Assembly (NCBI RefSeq): GCF_024346875.1
Contig: NZ_AP024871.1
Span: 1,736,001 to 1,800,000 of the forward strand
Direction: 5' to 3'
DNA: 64,000 bases
DNA from: Vibrio gallicus
Lineage (GTDB): Bacteria > Pseudomonadota > Gammaproteobacteria > Enterobacterales > Vibrionaceae
The position numbers and the translations under genes are program-made. Position 1 is the first letter of the stretch. Every line of letters begins with the position of its first letter. A model generated the notes under the pieces. The model was not told the DNA's origin and did no database searches. It was given only the letters and a program-made list of their open reading frames with translations. This document shows positions 19,484-29,566 of the stretch, piece after piece.

Positions 19484-19515
19484 CAAAAAGGGATGCTGAT
19501 AGCATCCCTTTTTTA
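19484..19515. terminator. Bidirectional terminator, asnB / rfaH
   Basis: A 12-bp stem (19486-19497 with 19501-19512) with a GAT loop and T-runs on both strands separates two convergent genes. Core pairing is AGGGATGCT/AGCATCCCT. Confidence 0.88.
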
Positions 19516-20013
19516 CTTCTTTTCAATATCCTGATTATCGATATGAACCTCAACTTGCTTGCTGATTAAGGTTACCAATAATATTGAACGCTTTTCTCCA
19601 TCTGGCTCATGATAGATGGCATCTACACCAGCAAATTGACCGGATGTAATGGTTACCTTAGTACCCTTATCTATAACTTCAGCTTCGGGAAGGGGTACAG
19701 TTTGCGTTGGCTCTAACTGTTTAAGGGTATAAACAAGATCCCCTTGCAGCTCCTTAGGATACACTCCGCCACGAACAAAGTCGGCAACACCTCGGGTTGA
19801 ACGCACCGTGGTAAAACTCGGGCCAATCTCATAGTCAAAACGGACAAACATATAGCCAGGAAATAATGGTTCGTGTGTAATCTTCACATTGCCGCGTATG
19901 CATTTTTCTATAGAAACTTGTGGGTAATAGACCTCAACCCCCTGATTCTCCAAATGCATTTTTGCTCTTTGCTGCTCACCTCGTTTGCAATACAGTAAAT
20001 ACCAACGTTTCAT
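19513..20013 (-). CDS. rfaH: Transcription antiterminator RfaH
   Basis: A 166-residue NusG paralogue that joins RNA polymerase at ops elements and lets long operons (LPS core, capsule, secretion) be read through and translated. The N-terminal NGN domain starts MKRWYLLYCKRGEQQRA, very close to E. coli RfaH, and includes EPLFPGYMFVRFD and TRGVADFVR. The C-terminal KOW region follows (GTKVTITSGQFAGVDAIY, then GEKRSILLV). NusG itself would be longer and differ at the N terminus. It lies 111 bp downstream of hemH on the same strand. Confidence 0.93.
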   Translation of the reverse strand: MKRWYLLYCKRGEQQRAKMHLENQGVEVYYPQVSIEKCIRGNVKITHEPLFPGYMFVRFDYEIGPSFTTVRSTRGVADFVRGGVYPKELQGDLVYTLKQLEPTQTVPLPEAEVIDKGTKVTITSGQFAGVDAIYHEPDGEKRSILLVTLISKQVEVHIDNQDIEKK

Positions 20014-20124
20014 ATTATTGCCCTTAGCCTTTCACTAATTACAGCTTATCACGTCTTTAACGATTGCACCTAACGGCAGGCAGTCAAAAGCGCTTAAATG
20101 GCTAACTCGCCGCGCTTATAGCCT

Positions 20125-21081
20125 CTACCTTTGAACAAGGGCTGCCATCATCTCAATATGCAGCTCATCGTCATTCAAACAAGGAATATAGTTAAATGAG
20201 TGTCCACCAGCGTGCAAAAACTCCTCACGGCACTCTTCAGATATTTCTTCCAAGGTTTCAAGGCAATCAACAGCAAAAGCAGGGGTTATGATATCTAGGC
20301 TTGTTACCCCATCTTTGGCTAATTGGTGCAGGGTTTTATCTGTATAAGGTTGCAGCCACTCTTCTCGTCCAAACCGAGATTGGTATGACATTCCAATCTG
20401 AGACTCATCTAAGCCTAGCTCTTGAGCTAGTAGCTCGGTCGTTGCCACGCAATGCTGCGGATAGACATCACCGTTGTCAGCATAACGCTTTGGGATCCCA
20501 TGATAGGAACACAGCAAATAATCAGATTGACCATGCTTATCCCAGCTACTGCGTACAGACTCGGCTAAGGCTTTAATGTAAAGCGGATGCTGATAGTAAG
20601 CATCAATTGTGCGCAGTGCCGGAACCAAAGTAAGGCAGCCAAGTGCTTTACCTATTCCATCAACAGCAGCTGCGGTCGTTGTTGCAGAGTACTGTGGATA
20701 TAAAGGTAATATCACCACTTCATCCACGCCGGCCTGTATTAAGCGCTCAATACCACTTAATAAACTGGGATTGCCATAGGTCATACCTAATTCAACGGGA
20801 CAGTCTAGCACCTTGGCTAGAGCATCTGCTTGGCGCTTAGAATAAACCAAAAGCGGAGAGCCTTGCTCCATCCATACCTGTTGATAGAGCTTAGCTACTT
20901 TTGGCGCTCGAACCGGTAAGATAATACCGTGCAACAAGGGGCACCATAGCCATCGGCTCATATCCACAACGCGTTGGTCATGTAGAAACTGAGAAAGGAA
21001 TTTTTTAACCGCATGCGATGTCGGTTGATCTGGAGTGCCAAGGTTTACTAATAACACACCGGTCTTGGGTTTGTTTTGCAT
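20125..21081 (-). CDS. hemH: Ferrochelatase
   Basis: Inserts ferrous iron into protoporphyrin IX, the last step of haem synthesis, at the inner face of the membrane. The 318-residue protein has [13 protein letters not shown] at the N terminus, the [15 protein letters not shown] block with the conserved histidine, and [15 protein letters not shown] with the acidic active-site residues. E. coli HemH has 320 residues. It follows adk as in E. coli, with a terminator between. Confidence 0.96.
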   Translation of the reverse strand: MQNKPKTGVLLVNLGTPDQPTSHAVKKFLSQFLHDQRVVDMSRWLWCPLLHGIILPVRAPKVAKLYQQVWMEQGSPLLVYSKRQADALAKVLDCPVELGMTYGNPSLLSGIERLIQAGVDEVVILPLYPQYSATTTAAAVDGIGKALGCLTLVPALRTIDAYYQHPLYIKALAESVRSSWDKHGQSDYLLCSYHGIPKRYADNGDVYPQHCVATTELLAQELGLDESQIGMSYQSRFGREEWLQPYTDKTLHQLAKDGVTSLDIITPAFAVDCLETLEEISEECREEFLHAGGHSFNYIPCLNDDELHIEMMAALVQR

Positions 21082-21102
21082 AACATCCTAAATTATAAGC
21101 AA

Positions 21103-21126
21103 TAAAAAGGCGACATTACGTCGCCT
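21103..21126 (-). terminator. Intrinsic terminator of adk
   Basis: An AGGCGAC/GTCGCCT 7-bp stem (21108-21114 with 21120-21126) with a 5-nt loop is followed on the minus strand by TTTTT. Confidence 0.75.
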
Positions 21127-21161
21127 AATAGTATCTCTGCTTAAGCAGTATGTCGCAATAC

Positions 21162-21809
<648 letters not shown>

Positions 21810-21907
21810 TTATCCTCTTTGAAATTGACCGTATAACGAATGCCACAATATCTAGCTAAACTGCTGATTATGCAGTGGATTTCGGTATAAAGTTAGAATG
21901 CTTACAA

Positions 21908-21941
21908 ATTGAGCCCCGAATGTTATCACAAATCGGGGCTC
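21908..21941 (-). terminator. Probable terminator of htpG
   Basis: A 9-bp GAGCCCCGA/TCGGGGCTC stem (21911-21919 with 21933-21941) with a 13-nt loop lies 25 bp after the htpG stop. The T-run after it on the minus strand is short. Confidence 0.6.
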
Positions 21942-21965
21942 GGTGTTTAATTTTGCTAATTTGAC

Positions 21966-23867
21966 TTATTTTGCCAACAATTGATTTACAGCACTTAAGA
22001 ACTGACTTGGGTCTTGTAGTGAACCACGTTCAGCCAACATTGCCTGCCCTAATAGCATCTCTACCCAGCGACCAAACGCGATTTCATCTGCTGTATCGGC
22101 CATTTGTTTCACAAGTTCATGCTCAGGGTTAATCTCTAAGATGTACTTAACCTCTGGTGCTTCTTGACCTGCAGCTTCAAGCAGCTTAGCCATTTGAGTA
22201 CCCATTTCGAAGTCATCGGTTACAACAACGGCAGGGGTAGTGGCAAGCTTAAAGGTAGTGCGAACCTCTTTAACACGATCACCTAGGTAATCTTTAGTGC
22301 GCTCAACCACCGACTTAAACTCTTCTTCGGCTTCTTTCTGCTTCTCTTTTTCGGCATCGTCTTCAAATTGACTTAGATCGAGACCCGCTTTGGTAATAGA
22401 TTGGAACGATTTGCCATCAAACTCATTTAAGTAGTTCATCAGCCATTCGTCGATGCGATCGTACATCAGCACGACCTCAATACCTTTAGCCGCAAATTGC
22501 TCTAGGTGAGGGCTGTTTTTCGCCGCTGCATAGCTATCCGCAGTTAGATAATAAATCTTATCTTGTCCCTCTTTCATGCGCTCGACATAGCCCGCAAGGC
22601 CAACGGATTGTTCCGCACTATCGGTATGGGTTGAAGCAAAGCGAAGAAGATTAGCGATCTTCTCTTTATTCGCCATATCTTCCGCCGGGCCTTCTTTAAG
22701 TACTAAACCGAACTCTTTCCAGAACGTAAGGTATTTTTGATCATCTTTATTTGCAAGGCGTTCAAGCATAGTTAGTACACGCTTAGTGCATGCATTACGC
22801 AAAGACTGAGTTACCTTGTTGTCTTGTAAGATTTCACGAGAAACATTGAGCGGTAGATCGTTTGAATCAATCAAGCCTTTTACAAAACGTAGGTAAGAAG
22901 GCATAAACTGCGCCGCATCATCCATAATGAAGACACGCTGTACGTATAACTTAAGACCACTCTTATGGTCACGGTTCATCATATCCCAAGGGGCTTTCGA
23001 TGGAATATAAAGAAGGCTAGTGTAATCGTTTTTACCTTCTACTTTGTTGTGGCTCCAAAGTAGAGGATCAGCAAAGTCGTTAGATACATGTTTATAGAAC
23101 TCTTGGTACTCTTCCTCTTTGATCTCAGACTTAGAGCGAGTCCATAGTGCTTGAGCTTTATTGATCTGCTCCCACTTGCTATCCCCCGTTTCCTTGCCTT
23201 CTTCATCAGTAACCTTAGTTAAGATAGAAACAGGGATACCGATATGATCAGAATACTTACCAATTACATCACGCAGGCGCCACTCAGATAAAAACTCTTT
23301 ACCTTCCTCACGCATATGCAAGGTGATCTCTGTACCGCGCTGCTCTTTTACAATATCTTCGATGGTGTAGTCACCTTCACCAGCAGAGTGCCATTGCACT
23401 GCTTGGTCGGCATTTAGTCCTGCAGCGCGAGTACGTACCGTTACTGCATCGGCAACGATAAATGCTGAATAAAATCCAACCCCAAATTGACCGATAAGTT
23501 GTGAGTCTTTAGATTGATCTTCAGACAGTTTTGAGAAGAAATCAGCCGTGCCCGATTTTGCGATTGTTCCAAGATGTTCGATAACATCCTCACGGCTCAT
23601 GCCGATACCGTTATCAGAAACAGTCAGGGTATTGGTTTTTTCATTGAATGACAGCTTAACCCCTAAGTCTGCATCACCTTGATATAAATCTGTATTTGAC
23701 AGTGCTTGAAAGCGAAGTTTGTCCGATGCATCTGACGCATTTGAGATAAGCTCACGCAAGAAGATCTCTTTATTCGAATAGAGAGAATGGATCATCAGGT
23801 GAAGCAGTTGTTTTACTTCAGATTGGAAACCACGAGTTTCTTTGTTCGCAGAGATTGTCTCGCTCAT
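21966..23867 (-). CDS. htpG: Chaperone HtpG (Hsp90)
   Basis: The bacterial Hsp90: an ATP-driven cytosolic chaperone. The ATPase domain shows [20 protein letters not shown], the [11 protein letters not shown] block, DNGIGMS and [11 protein letters not shown]; the middle and C-terminal dimerisation domains are complete. I place the start at 23867 (633 residues): it has GGAG five bases upstream and matches E. coli, whereas the ATG at 23903 adds twelve residues with no family support. A heat-shock promoter is expected, but I could not identify one with confidence. Confidence 0.96.
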   Translation of the reverse strand: MSETISANKETRGFQSEVKQLLHLMIHSLYSNKEIFLRELISNASDASDKLRFQALSNTDLYQGDADLGVKLSFNEKTNTLTVSDNGIGMSREDVIEHLGTIAKSGTADFFSKLSEDQSKDSQLIGQFGVGFYSAFIVADAVTVRTRAAGLNADQAVQWHSAGEGDYTIEDIVKEQRGTEITLHMREEGKEFLSEWRLRDVIGKYSDHIGIPVSILTKVTDEEGKETGDSKWEQINKAQALWTRSKSEIKEEEYQEFYKHVSNDFADPLLWSHNKVEGKNDYTSLLYIPSKAPWDMMNRDHKSGLKLYVQRVFIMDDAAQFMPSYLRFVKGLIDSNDLPLNVSREILQDNKVTQSLRNACTKRVLTMLERLANKDDQKYLTFWKEFGLVLKEGPAEDMANKEKIANLLRFASTHTDSAEQSVGLAGYVERMKEGQDKIYYLTADSYAAAKNSPHLEQFAAKGIEVVLMYDRIDEWLMNYLNEFDGKSFQSITKAGLDLSQFEDDAEKEKQKEAEEEFKSVVERTKDYLGDRVKEVRTTFKLATTPAVVVTDDFEMGTQMAKLLEAAGQEAPEVKYILEINPEHELVKQMADTADEIAFGRWVEMLLGQAMLAERGSLQDPSQFLSAVNQLLAK

Positions 23868-24247
23868 ATTAACTCCATTGTAATCAATATTATTAGCGGC
23901 CATTTGGCCTGGTAATTAGTTCATAGCTAAGTTTTATTCGAATTTAAACATTCACTTGCTGGAGGTGCATGACTCACTATTCACACCTTGATGAATACAA
24001 GTCACCTCAAAACATAAAACCAACAAGCTTTGCCGCCATTCAGGGGACTATAAAAGCTATATAACACAAGAAATAAGGCTTTAAGATGCAAAATCAAGGT
24101 CAAAGGTGACAAAAAAAATGTTTTTTAAATAAAAATTTATTATGCTACTAACAATTCATTCTAAAAATGAATTGAAAGCACATTGCGAATGGACAGCAAG
24201 TGCAATGCTTAAGGATGTTTTAAAGTTGAAAATCAAAGAAGAACTAA
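23868..24247. promoter_or_regulatory. htpG / toxR divergent intergenic region
   Basis: This 380-bp gap is AT-rich near toxR. It holds a 9-bp inverted repeat CAATTCATT/AATGAATTG (24152-24160 with 24166-24174, loop CTAAA) about 75 bp before the toxR start. No T-run follows, so it is more likely an operator or a leader hairpin than a terminator. No open frame worth reporting was seen and no promoter could be assigned with confidence. Confidence 0.4.
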
Positions 24248-25108
24248 ATGAGTAATATCGGTATAAAATACATACTGGCCCAGAAGTATATTTTTGATCC
24301 AAACAATAACTCGCTGGTTGAACAACACGCGGAAGATACGATCACACGTTTAGGTAGTAACGAGAGTCGTATTTTAACCTTACTTTGTGACAAGCCAAAC
24401 GAAGTGATAACTCGTGATCAACTGCATGAATTTGTATGGCGAGATCAAGGCTTTCAAGTCGATGACTCTAGCCTTACACAAGCGATTTCGACCTTAAGAA
24501 GAATGTTAAAAGATTCTACGAAATCGCCTCAATTTGTAAAAACCGTACCTAAACGTGGATATCAACTCATTTGTTCAGTTGAGCGCACTACGCCAAGTGC
24601 GGTTGTAGAAGAACAGCCTAAAGATATAGTTTTAGAGTCTCCATTGTCGCAAATAGCCAATGGTGCTCAAGCTAATCTAAAAGAATCTAAACCTAAGCCA
24701 GAATCAAAGAAATCATCTTTATGGGCGCGTTTAGACATTCAAACACGTGTAATGTTAGCGTTTGCATTAGCTTTACCCATTATCGCTATATTTATCCCTA
24801 ATTCTGCTCCGTCAGCATTTAGAGATGTTACAAGCGTCGCCGACATTCAGGTGAAGACAATTGAAGGGCATCCTACTCTAGAGCAGTGGCTACCAAGCAT
24901 TAAAATGTGTGTTGAGAGCTATATTAATGCCTACCCAGATGATTCAGATCCGGTTGAGGTAATTGCGACAGCAAGTCAGGATAACCAACTCTATCTAAAC
25001 TATATCCATGCTCCAGAATTTACCGACAAGAACAGTACTGTTCGTCTCATTGCAGACCAAAGTGACCTTAGACACATCTGCTCTCCAAAAAAGGAGAACA
25101 ATAAATGA
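24248..25108 (+). CDS. toxR: Transmembrane transcription activator ToxR
   Basis: An inner-membrane regulator of porins, bile response and, in pathogens, virulence. The 286-residue protein has an OmpR/PhoB-type winged helix (about residues 15-110, with SNESRILTLL, WRDQGFQVDDSSLTQAISTLRRML and VPKRGYQL), a charged linker, one membrane segment (about 168-186) and a periplasmic domain with two cysteines, Cys221 and Cys278, expected to form the known ToxR disulfide. The periplasmic part is the least like that of V. cholerae, as usual between species. It overlaps toxS by 4 bp. Confidence 0.96.
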   Translation: MSNIGIKYILAQKYIFDPNNNSLVEQHAEDTITRLGSNESRILTLLCDKPNEVITRDQLHEFVWRDQGFQVDDSSLTQAISTLRRMLKDSTKSPQFVKTVPKRGYQLICSVERTTPSAVVEEQPKDIVLESPLSQIANGAQANLKESKPKPESKKSSLWARLDIQTRVMLAFALALPIIAIFIPNSAPSAFRDVTSVADIQVKTIEGHPTLEQWLPSIKMCVESYINAYPDDSDPVEVIATASQDNQLYLNYIHAPEFTDKNSTVRLIADQSDLRHICSPKKENNK

Positions 25109-25626
25109 ATAAACGAATAGCAGCGATAATTCTGATCATATCTACCCTAGTAAGTAGCTGGATTTTTTGGGGCAGTGATGTGAAGGTTGAGCAAGTTCTC
25201 ACATCGCGTGAATGGCAAACCAATATGAACACATTGGTCTACTCAGATGAAGCAGATAAAGCGATTGGTCCGGTAAGTAAGGTTCACGTAACATCCAATG
25301 TGAAATATTTACCCAATGGTGATTATATTCGCTCTTCTCGAATGCAGATATTCAATGATGATGAAGAGATCTCTCTAACTATGAATATTGCTGAGTCTGG
25401 ACGTTGGGAGTTAAGCGATAACTATCTGCTTATTGACCCCAAAGAATTTAAAGATTCATCCACCACTGGTGAATCTCAAGATTTTACTGATGCGCAATTG
25501 AGAATGATTAAGCAAGTATTTATTACCGATGCTCAACAAAGCCGTAGAATGGATATTATCAACGATAACTCTATCCTACTGACAAGCCTAGGACACGGTT
25601 CTCGAGTACTGGTCTCGACACCATAA
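25105..25626 (+). CDS. toxS: ToxS, periplasmic partner of ToxR
   Basis: A 173-residue inner-membrane protein with one N-terminal membrane anchor (about residues 5-21) and a periplasmic domain that stabilises and activates ToxR. The ATG lies in an ATGA overlap with the toxR stop, so the two are translationally coupled. The toxR-toxS pair is characteristic of Vibrionaceae. A terminator follows 19 bp after the stop. Confidence 0.95.
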   Translation: MNKRIAAIILIISTLVSSWIFWGSDVKVEQVLTSREWQTNMNTLVYSDEADKAIGPVSKVHVTSNVKYLPNGDYIRSSRMQIFNDDEEISLTMNIAESGRWELSDNYLLIDPKEFKDSSTTGESQDFTDAQLRMIKQVFITDAQQSRRMDIINDNSILLTSLGHGSRVLVSTP

Positions 25627-25644
25627 AAGTTAGTATCAACTCAA

Positions 25645-25672
25645 CAAAAAGGAGGCTAAGCCTCCTTTTTTT
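25645..25672. terminator. Bidirectional terminator, toxS / yfcE
   Basis: An 11-bp stem (25646-25656 with 25660-25670) with a 3-nt TAA loop, core AGGAGGC/GCCTCCT, and T-runs on both strands. Confidence 0.88.
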
Positions 25673-25676
25673 ATCG

Positions 25677-26222
25677 TTAAATATAGGTATCAGCTAACAC
25701 TTCTCCGTCAAAACTCAATACCTTTAATTCACGTCCATCCAAAATCCCGTAACTGGCAACATTTCCACCTTTAGGTAAGGTTACTGAGCCTGGGTTAAAC
25801 AAGATGTAATCCCCCATACACTGAGCAACCGGCAAATGTGTATGTCCATGCGCCAGCACGTCCCCACTGTTTAACGGCGGTAATCTATCTTGGTTATACA
25901 GATGGCCATGGGTTAGGAATAAACGCTTTCCATCCTCAAGTAAGATTTGTGCAAAATCACTCAATACTGGGAACTCAAGTAGCATCTGATCAACTTCGCT
26001 GTCGCAGTTACCACGTACTGCAATGATCTGTTGCTTATATTGATTGAGTAATTCGGCAACCTCTGCCGGGGCATAACCTGCGGGAACCGCGTTCCTTGGC
26101 CCATGGTTAAGCACATCCCCTAGAATAATCAGGTGCTGGGCTTCACTTTCATGGAAGGCTTGTAATGCTTTTTTGGTTGAAACGAGGCAACCATGTAAAT
26201 CTGAGGCGAAAAATAACTTCAT
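25677..26222 (-). CDS. yfcE: Metallophosphodiesterase YfcE
   Basis: A calcineurin-like phosphodiesterase. Metal-binding blocks are all present: FASDLHGC, LGDVLNHGPRN, RGNCDSEVDQM, LTHGH and AHGHTHLP. The natural substrate of the family member YfcE is unsettled. The start at 26222 gives MKLFFASDLHG, which aligns with E. coli YfcE; an upstream ATG at 26255 would add eleven residues without homology. It converges with toxS. Confidence 0.92.
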   Translation of the reverse strand: MKLFFASDLHGCLVSTKKALQAFHESEAQHLIILGDVLNHGPRNAVPAGYAPAEVAELLNQYKQQIIAVRGNCDSEVDQMLLEFPVLSDFAQILLEDGKRLFLTHGHLYNQDRLPPLNSGDVLAHGHTHLPVAQCMGDYILFNPGSVTLPKGGNVASYGILDGRELKVLSFDGEVLADTYI

Positions 26223-26396
26223 AAACAACATTTTGAGTAATTTGGAATGACTCAAAGTTTACCAAGTCACATAATATGAGACCAGTGCTAACGCGTGATT
26301 TGTCGAACGTTATCCGAGTTGCAAACCTATCACCATTGTTTCAATCTATACTCTATAAAACCTTACTTCATACCTAAAACTATCAATGAGGGTGAA

Positions 26397-27308
26397 ATGC
26401 AGATACTCATGACTGGAGGCACAGGCTTTGTTGGGAAAGCTCTAATTAAGCAGCTTCTGCCTAGCCGCATTACGATATTAACTCGAGACATTGAGCTTGC
26501 AAAAAAACAACTCCACCACTTCAATAGCAACTATTTTGAGTTGATCGATTCGTTAGATGAACTGGATAACCTAGACAAATTTGATGCGGTTATAAACCTA
26601 GCTGGTGAGCCCATTGTTGAGCGACGTTGGAGCGCGACTCAAAAGCAACGCATCTGCAGCAGTCGCTGGCAGGTAACTGAAAAGCTAGTCGAACTTATCT
26701 GTTGCAGTGATACGCCACCCGCGGTTTTTATTAGTGGTTCCGCGGTTGGGATTTACGGCGACCAAGGCAATACTGTGGTCAACGAACAAACCGAATGCCC
26801 GACTTCCAACTTTCCATTCCACGTATGCTCACAGTGGGAAGCCATTGCCCTAAAAGCGCAAAGTGAACAGACTCGCGTTTGTCTACTTCGAACTGGCGTC
26901 GTATTAGGACTAGATGGCGGCGCCCTAAAAAAAATGCAGCTTCCATATAAAATGGGACTTGGCGGGCCTATCGGAAACGGCCAACAATATATGCCTTGGA
27001 TACACCTCCAAGATATGGTGTGTGGCATCCAGTTTGTATTGGAAGACGCCAGAGCGTATGGGGCTTTTAACCTCGTTGCCCCTCATCCGGTCACCAATTC
27101 TGAATTTAGCCAGCAGCTAGCAAAAACGCTAAAACGCCCTCATTTTCTATTTACACCCAAGTTGATTATGAAACTTCTTATGGGAGAGTCGAGCTGTTTA
27201 TTACTCGATAGCGTCAACGCCAAGCCAGTAAAACTCACTGAGTTAGGCTATCAGTTTACCTATTCACGCCTGCAGCCTGCACTAAGACAAATATTTAGTC
27301 GCTCATAA
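26397..27308 (+). CDS. yfcH: TIGR01777-type epimerase YfcH
   Basis: An NAD(P)-binding short-chain dehydrogenase/epimerase of the SDR39U1 group. The nucleotide loop is TGGTGFVG near residue 7; NLAGEPIVERRW and FISGSAVGIYGD are the family blocks, and the C-terminal DUF1731-type segment ends LRQIFSRS. Function is not known in detail. I chose the ATG at 26397 (303 residues, E. coli YfcH 297) with GAGGGTGA just upstream; a GTG at 26295 in the same frame adds 34 residues that match nothing I know. Confidence 0.9.
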   Translation: MQILMTGGTGFVGKALIKQLLPSRITILTRDIELAKKQLHHFNSNYFELIDSLDELDNLDKFDAVINLAGEPIVERRWSATQKQRICSSRWQVTEKLVELICCSDTPPAVFISGSAVGIYGDQGNTVVNEQTECPTSNFPFHVCSQWEAIALKAQSEQTRVCLLRTGVVLGLDGGALKKMQLPYKMGLGGPIGNGQQYMPWIHLQDMVCGIQFVLEDARAYGAFNLVAPHPVTNSEFSQQLAKTLKRPHFLFTPKLIMKLLMGESSCLLLDSVNAKPVKLTELGYQFTYSRLQPALRQIFSRS

Positions 27309-27402
27309 ATACAGTTTATTACTCGACGCCATAAAATTGTAACAAACCAAATGCATAATGATCGTATTCACACTAATGTGTAATTACGGTGTCGAGAACA
27401 AT

Positions 27403-27468
27403 ATGTCATTTAATCAATTCAATTGGTTGAGTGTGGGGGTAGTGCTACTTGTGATCATTTTGCTGTGA
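27403..27468 (+). CDS. Possible 21-residue single-span membrane peptide
   Basis: ATG at 27403 opens a frame of 21 codons ending TGA at 27466-27468. The product starts MSFNQFNWLSVG and ends in a run of Val, Leu and Ile, enough for one short membrane span with no charge after it. The mRNA would fold: TTGAGT and TGGGG in the ORF (27427-27438, one bulged G) pair with CCCCAACTCAA (27470-27480) just after the stop, and a terminator follows 23 bp on. The ribosome binding site is weak (GAG at 27394-27396). It could be a membrane peptide, a toxin-like peptide or the chance reading of a small RNA. Confidence 0.4.
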   Translation: MSFNQFNWLSVGVVLLVIILL

Positions 27469-27489
27469 TCCCCAACTCAATCCCTGAAA

Positions 27490-27528
27490 AGGCCAGTATC
27501 ATTTTTTAATAAATGTACTGGCTTTTTT
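27490..27528 (+). terminator. Intrinsic terminator after the small ORF
   Basis: GCCAGTA (27492-27498) pairs with TACTGGC (27516-27522) and is followed by six T. The loop is long (17 nt). It closes a short unit well before cnoX; no annotated upstream gene needs it apart from yfcH, 180 bp away. Confidence 0.75.
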
Positions 27529-27638
27529 GTTTATTAATCTCTTGAACTGCGCGCTTTGTTTAGCTAACAAAGACTTGAATTTTCTCAGAACAACCCAATA
27601 ACATAAACTGTACCTAAACAATCACCAAGAGACTCATA

Positions 27639-28493
27639 ATGCAGGCACAACTTATCGTCGAAATGAACCAAGAGAACTTTCAACAGATCCTTCAAGGTTC
27701 AATGGAAACTCCAGTACTGACCTACTTTTGGGCTCCAATGAGTCAAGAGAGCGCAGCTCTCATCCCTCAGTTACAGCAACTCACCCAACAATATGCGGGT
27801 GCCTTCACTCTCGCGACATTAAACTGTGAAGCTGAACAAAATATTGCCGCCCAATTCGGTGTTCAAGCCTTACCAACTATCGCTCTATTTAATCAAGGTC
27901 AGGCGGTGGATGGACTTGGAGGACCGCAGCCGATCCAAGCTATCCAAGATATGCTCGACAAACACCTGCCAAGCCAAGATGAGCTGAATCTCAAGCAAGC
28001 TCTGACCTTGATCTCTGAGTCTCAGCATGCTCAAGCGCTTGCCCTTTTAAATGGCCTAGCTGAAGAACTAAAAGCACAGGGTGAGGTGAAATTGGCAATC
28101 GCAGATTGTCTACTTGAAACGCAGCAATATGAGCAAGCAGAAACGGTGCTGCAACACATCCCACTTCAGTACCAAGACAATTACTATAAAGGGTTAGTCG
28201 CTAAACTCGAACTGCATGCGCAAGCTGCCAATAGCCCTGAGATCCAAGCCCTTGAACAGCAATTAGCACAGACACCGCAAGATGCTCAAATAGCACATGA
28301 CCTAGCTCTGCAGTATCAACAGGTTAACCGCAGTGAAGATGCACTGGCATTACTGTGGTCGTTTATTAGCAAAGACTTAGCTAGCCTTGATGGTGAGATG
28401 CGTAAGACCTTTATGGATCTTCTATCGGCACTTGGTCAAGACAACAGCGCGGCCAAGCAGTATCGACGCCAACTCTACTCGATTCTTTACTAA
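27639..28493 (+). CDS. cnoX: CnoX (YbbN), thioredoxin-like chaperedoxin
   Basis: A 284-residue protein with an N-terminal thioredoxin fold (1-110) and C-terminal tetratricopeptide repeats, exactly the length of E. coli CnoX, a holdase that hands substrates to GroEL and guards cysteines. Cys63 (TLNCEAEQ) and the cis-proline Pro79 are conserved. The active-site position is SQES (35-38), so E. coli Cys38 is replaced by serine and no CXXC exists. The end YRRQLYSILY is collinear with E. coli. It precedes qmcA-nfeD, as ybbN lies near ybbK/qmcA in E. coli. Confidence 0.93.
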   Translation: MQAQLIVEMNQENFQQILQGSMETPVLTYFWAPMSQESAALIPQLQQLTQQYAGAFTLATLNCEAEQNIAAQFGVQALPTIALFNQGQAVDGLGGPQPIQAIQDMLDKHLPSQDELNLKQALTLISESQHAQALALLNGLAEELKAQGEVKLAIADCLLETQQYEQAETVLQHIPLQYQDNYYKGLVAKLELHAQAANSPEIQALEQQLAQTPQDAQIAHDLALQYQQVNRSEDALALLWSFISKDLASLDGEMRKTFMDLLSALGQDNSAAKQYRRQLYSILY

Positions 28494-28501
28494 GCATTTC
28501 A

Positions 28502-28530
28502 AATAAAGGGGCATATATTGCCCCTTTATT
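28502..28530 (+). terminator. Probable terminator of cnoX
   Basis: An 11-bp AATAAAGGGGC/GCCCCTTTATT stem (28502-28512 with 28520-28530) with a 7-nt loop. The T-run is part of the stem and interrupted by A, so it may be leaky. Confidence 0.6.
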
Positions 28531-28642
28531 ATGTAATAAACCACTTAGCGTTTTGATTTATCGCGCAAAGATTAGCCGCTAAACTATGTCCGGATAATAT
28601 TTCAGGTATAGTAACTAGATTCATCCATACAAGGAAAAGCAC

Positions 28643-29566
28643 ATGGACTCAACTCTCATCACAATTGTGGTATTTATCATACTGGCTGTGGTTTTTATTA
28701 TGTCTGCGGTAAAAACTGTCCCTCAAGGCAACAACTGGACAGTGGAACGATTTGGTCGCTATACCAAGACCTTAAACCCAGGGCTAAACTTAATTATTCC
28801 ATTTATTGATACTATAGGTAACAAAATCAATATGATGGAGCGTGTAATGGACATCCCTGCTCAAGAGGTGATATCCAAAGACAACGCCAATGTCACTATC
28901 GATGCGGTGTGCTTTGTTCAAGTTGTCGATGCAGCTCAAGCATCCTATGAGATTACTGACCTTGAGCATGCAATTCGCAACCTAACCCTGACTAACATTC
29001 GTACTGTATTAGGTTCTATGGAATTGGACCAAATGCTAAGTCAGCGTGACCTTATCAACACACAATTGCTAACTATCGTAGATGAAGCGACCAATCCTTG
29101 GGGAGTTAAGGTCACTCGTATCGAGATTAAAGATGTTCAGCCGCCAGCAGATCTAACTGCGGCGATGAACGCTCAGATGAAGGCTGAGCGTAACAAGCGT
29201 GCCGAAGTGCTAGAAGCCGAGGGCGTTCGTCAAGCTGAGATATTACGCGCCCAAGGCCACAAACAATCCGAAATCCTAAAAGCCGAAGGGGAAAAGCAAG
29301 CTGCTATTCTACAAGCAGAAGCTCGTGAGCGTTCGGCAGAAGCCGAAGCTAAGGCAACTCAAATGGTTTCTGAGGCGATCGCCAAAGGGGATATGCAAGC
29401 GGTCAATTACTTTATCGCGCAAGGTTACACCGATGCCCTAAAGAGTATTGGTCAGGCTGAAAATAGTAAGATCGTTATGCTTCCGCTAGAGGCTGCTGGC
29501 CTAATGGGTTCAATTGCTGGTGTAGCTGAAATGTTTAAGCATTCTGCTGATAAAGGTGAATCGTGA
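28643..29566 (+). CDS. qmcA: SPFH/band 7 protein QmcA
   Basis: A 307-residue inner-membrane SPFH protein with an N-terminal membrane segment (about 4-22), the SPFH core ([15 protein letters not shown], then [26 protein letters not shown] blocks) and a long Ala/Glu-rich coiled coil (about 175-245) that drives ring or raft assembly. E. coli QmcA has 305 residues. It overlaps the NfeD-like gene by 4 bp; the two families almost always pair, NfeD acting as membrane partner. Confidence 0.93.
   Translation: MDSTLITIVVFIILAVVFIMSAVKTVPQGNNWTVERFGRYTKTLNPGLNLIIPFIDTIGNKINMMERVMDIPAQEVISKDNANVTIDAVCFVQVVDAAQASYEITDLEHAIRNLTLTNIRTVLGSMELDQMLSQRDLINTQLLTIVDEATNPWGVKVTRIEIKDVQPPADLTAAMNAQMKAERNKRAEVLEAEGVRQAEILRAQGHKQSEILKAEGEKQAAILQAEARERSAEAEAKATQMVSEAIAKGDMQAVNYFIAQGYTDALKSIGQAENSKIVMLPLEAAGLMGSIAGVAEMFKHSADKGES

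Larger units (their letters stand above)
27309..27638 (+). other. Gene-poor gap between yfcH and cnoX
   Basis: This 330-bp gap holds a 12-bp palindrome ACACTAATGTGT at 27370-27381, a small open frame at 27403-27468 with a long hairpin, and a terminator at 27492-27528. A second inverted repeat, CTTTGTT/AACAAAG (27554-27560 with 27566-27572), lies nearer cnoX. The first three together look like a separate short transcript. No sigma-70 promoter could be fixed. Confidence 0.55.

Noticed and set aside
23868..23903. Upstream start of htpG at 23903
   Set aside because: The extra residues lack homology, and GGAG fits the ATG at 23867.
23868..24100. Sigma-32 promoter of htpG
   Set aside because: Partial CCCC and CTTG pieces exist on the minus strand, but none with proper spacing.
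26295..26396. Longer yfcH from GTG at 26295
   Set aside because: The 34 extra residues precede the nucleotide-binding start and match nothing known; the ATG at 26397 has a good ribosome binding site.
27403..27530. Branched-chain amino acid leader peptide with attenuator
   Set aside because: The peptide is Val/Leu/Ile-rich and has a terminator, but the next gene is cnoX, not an ilv or leu gene.
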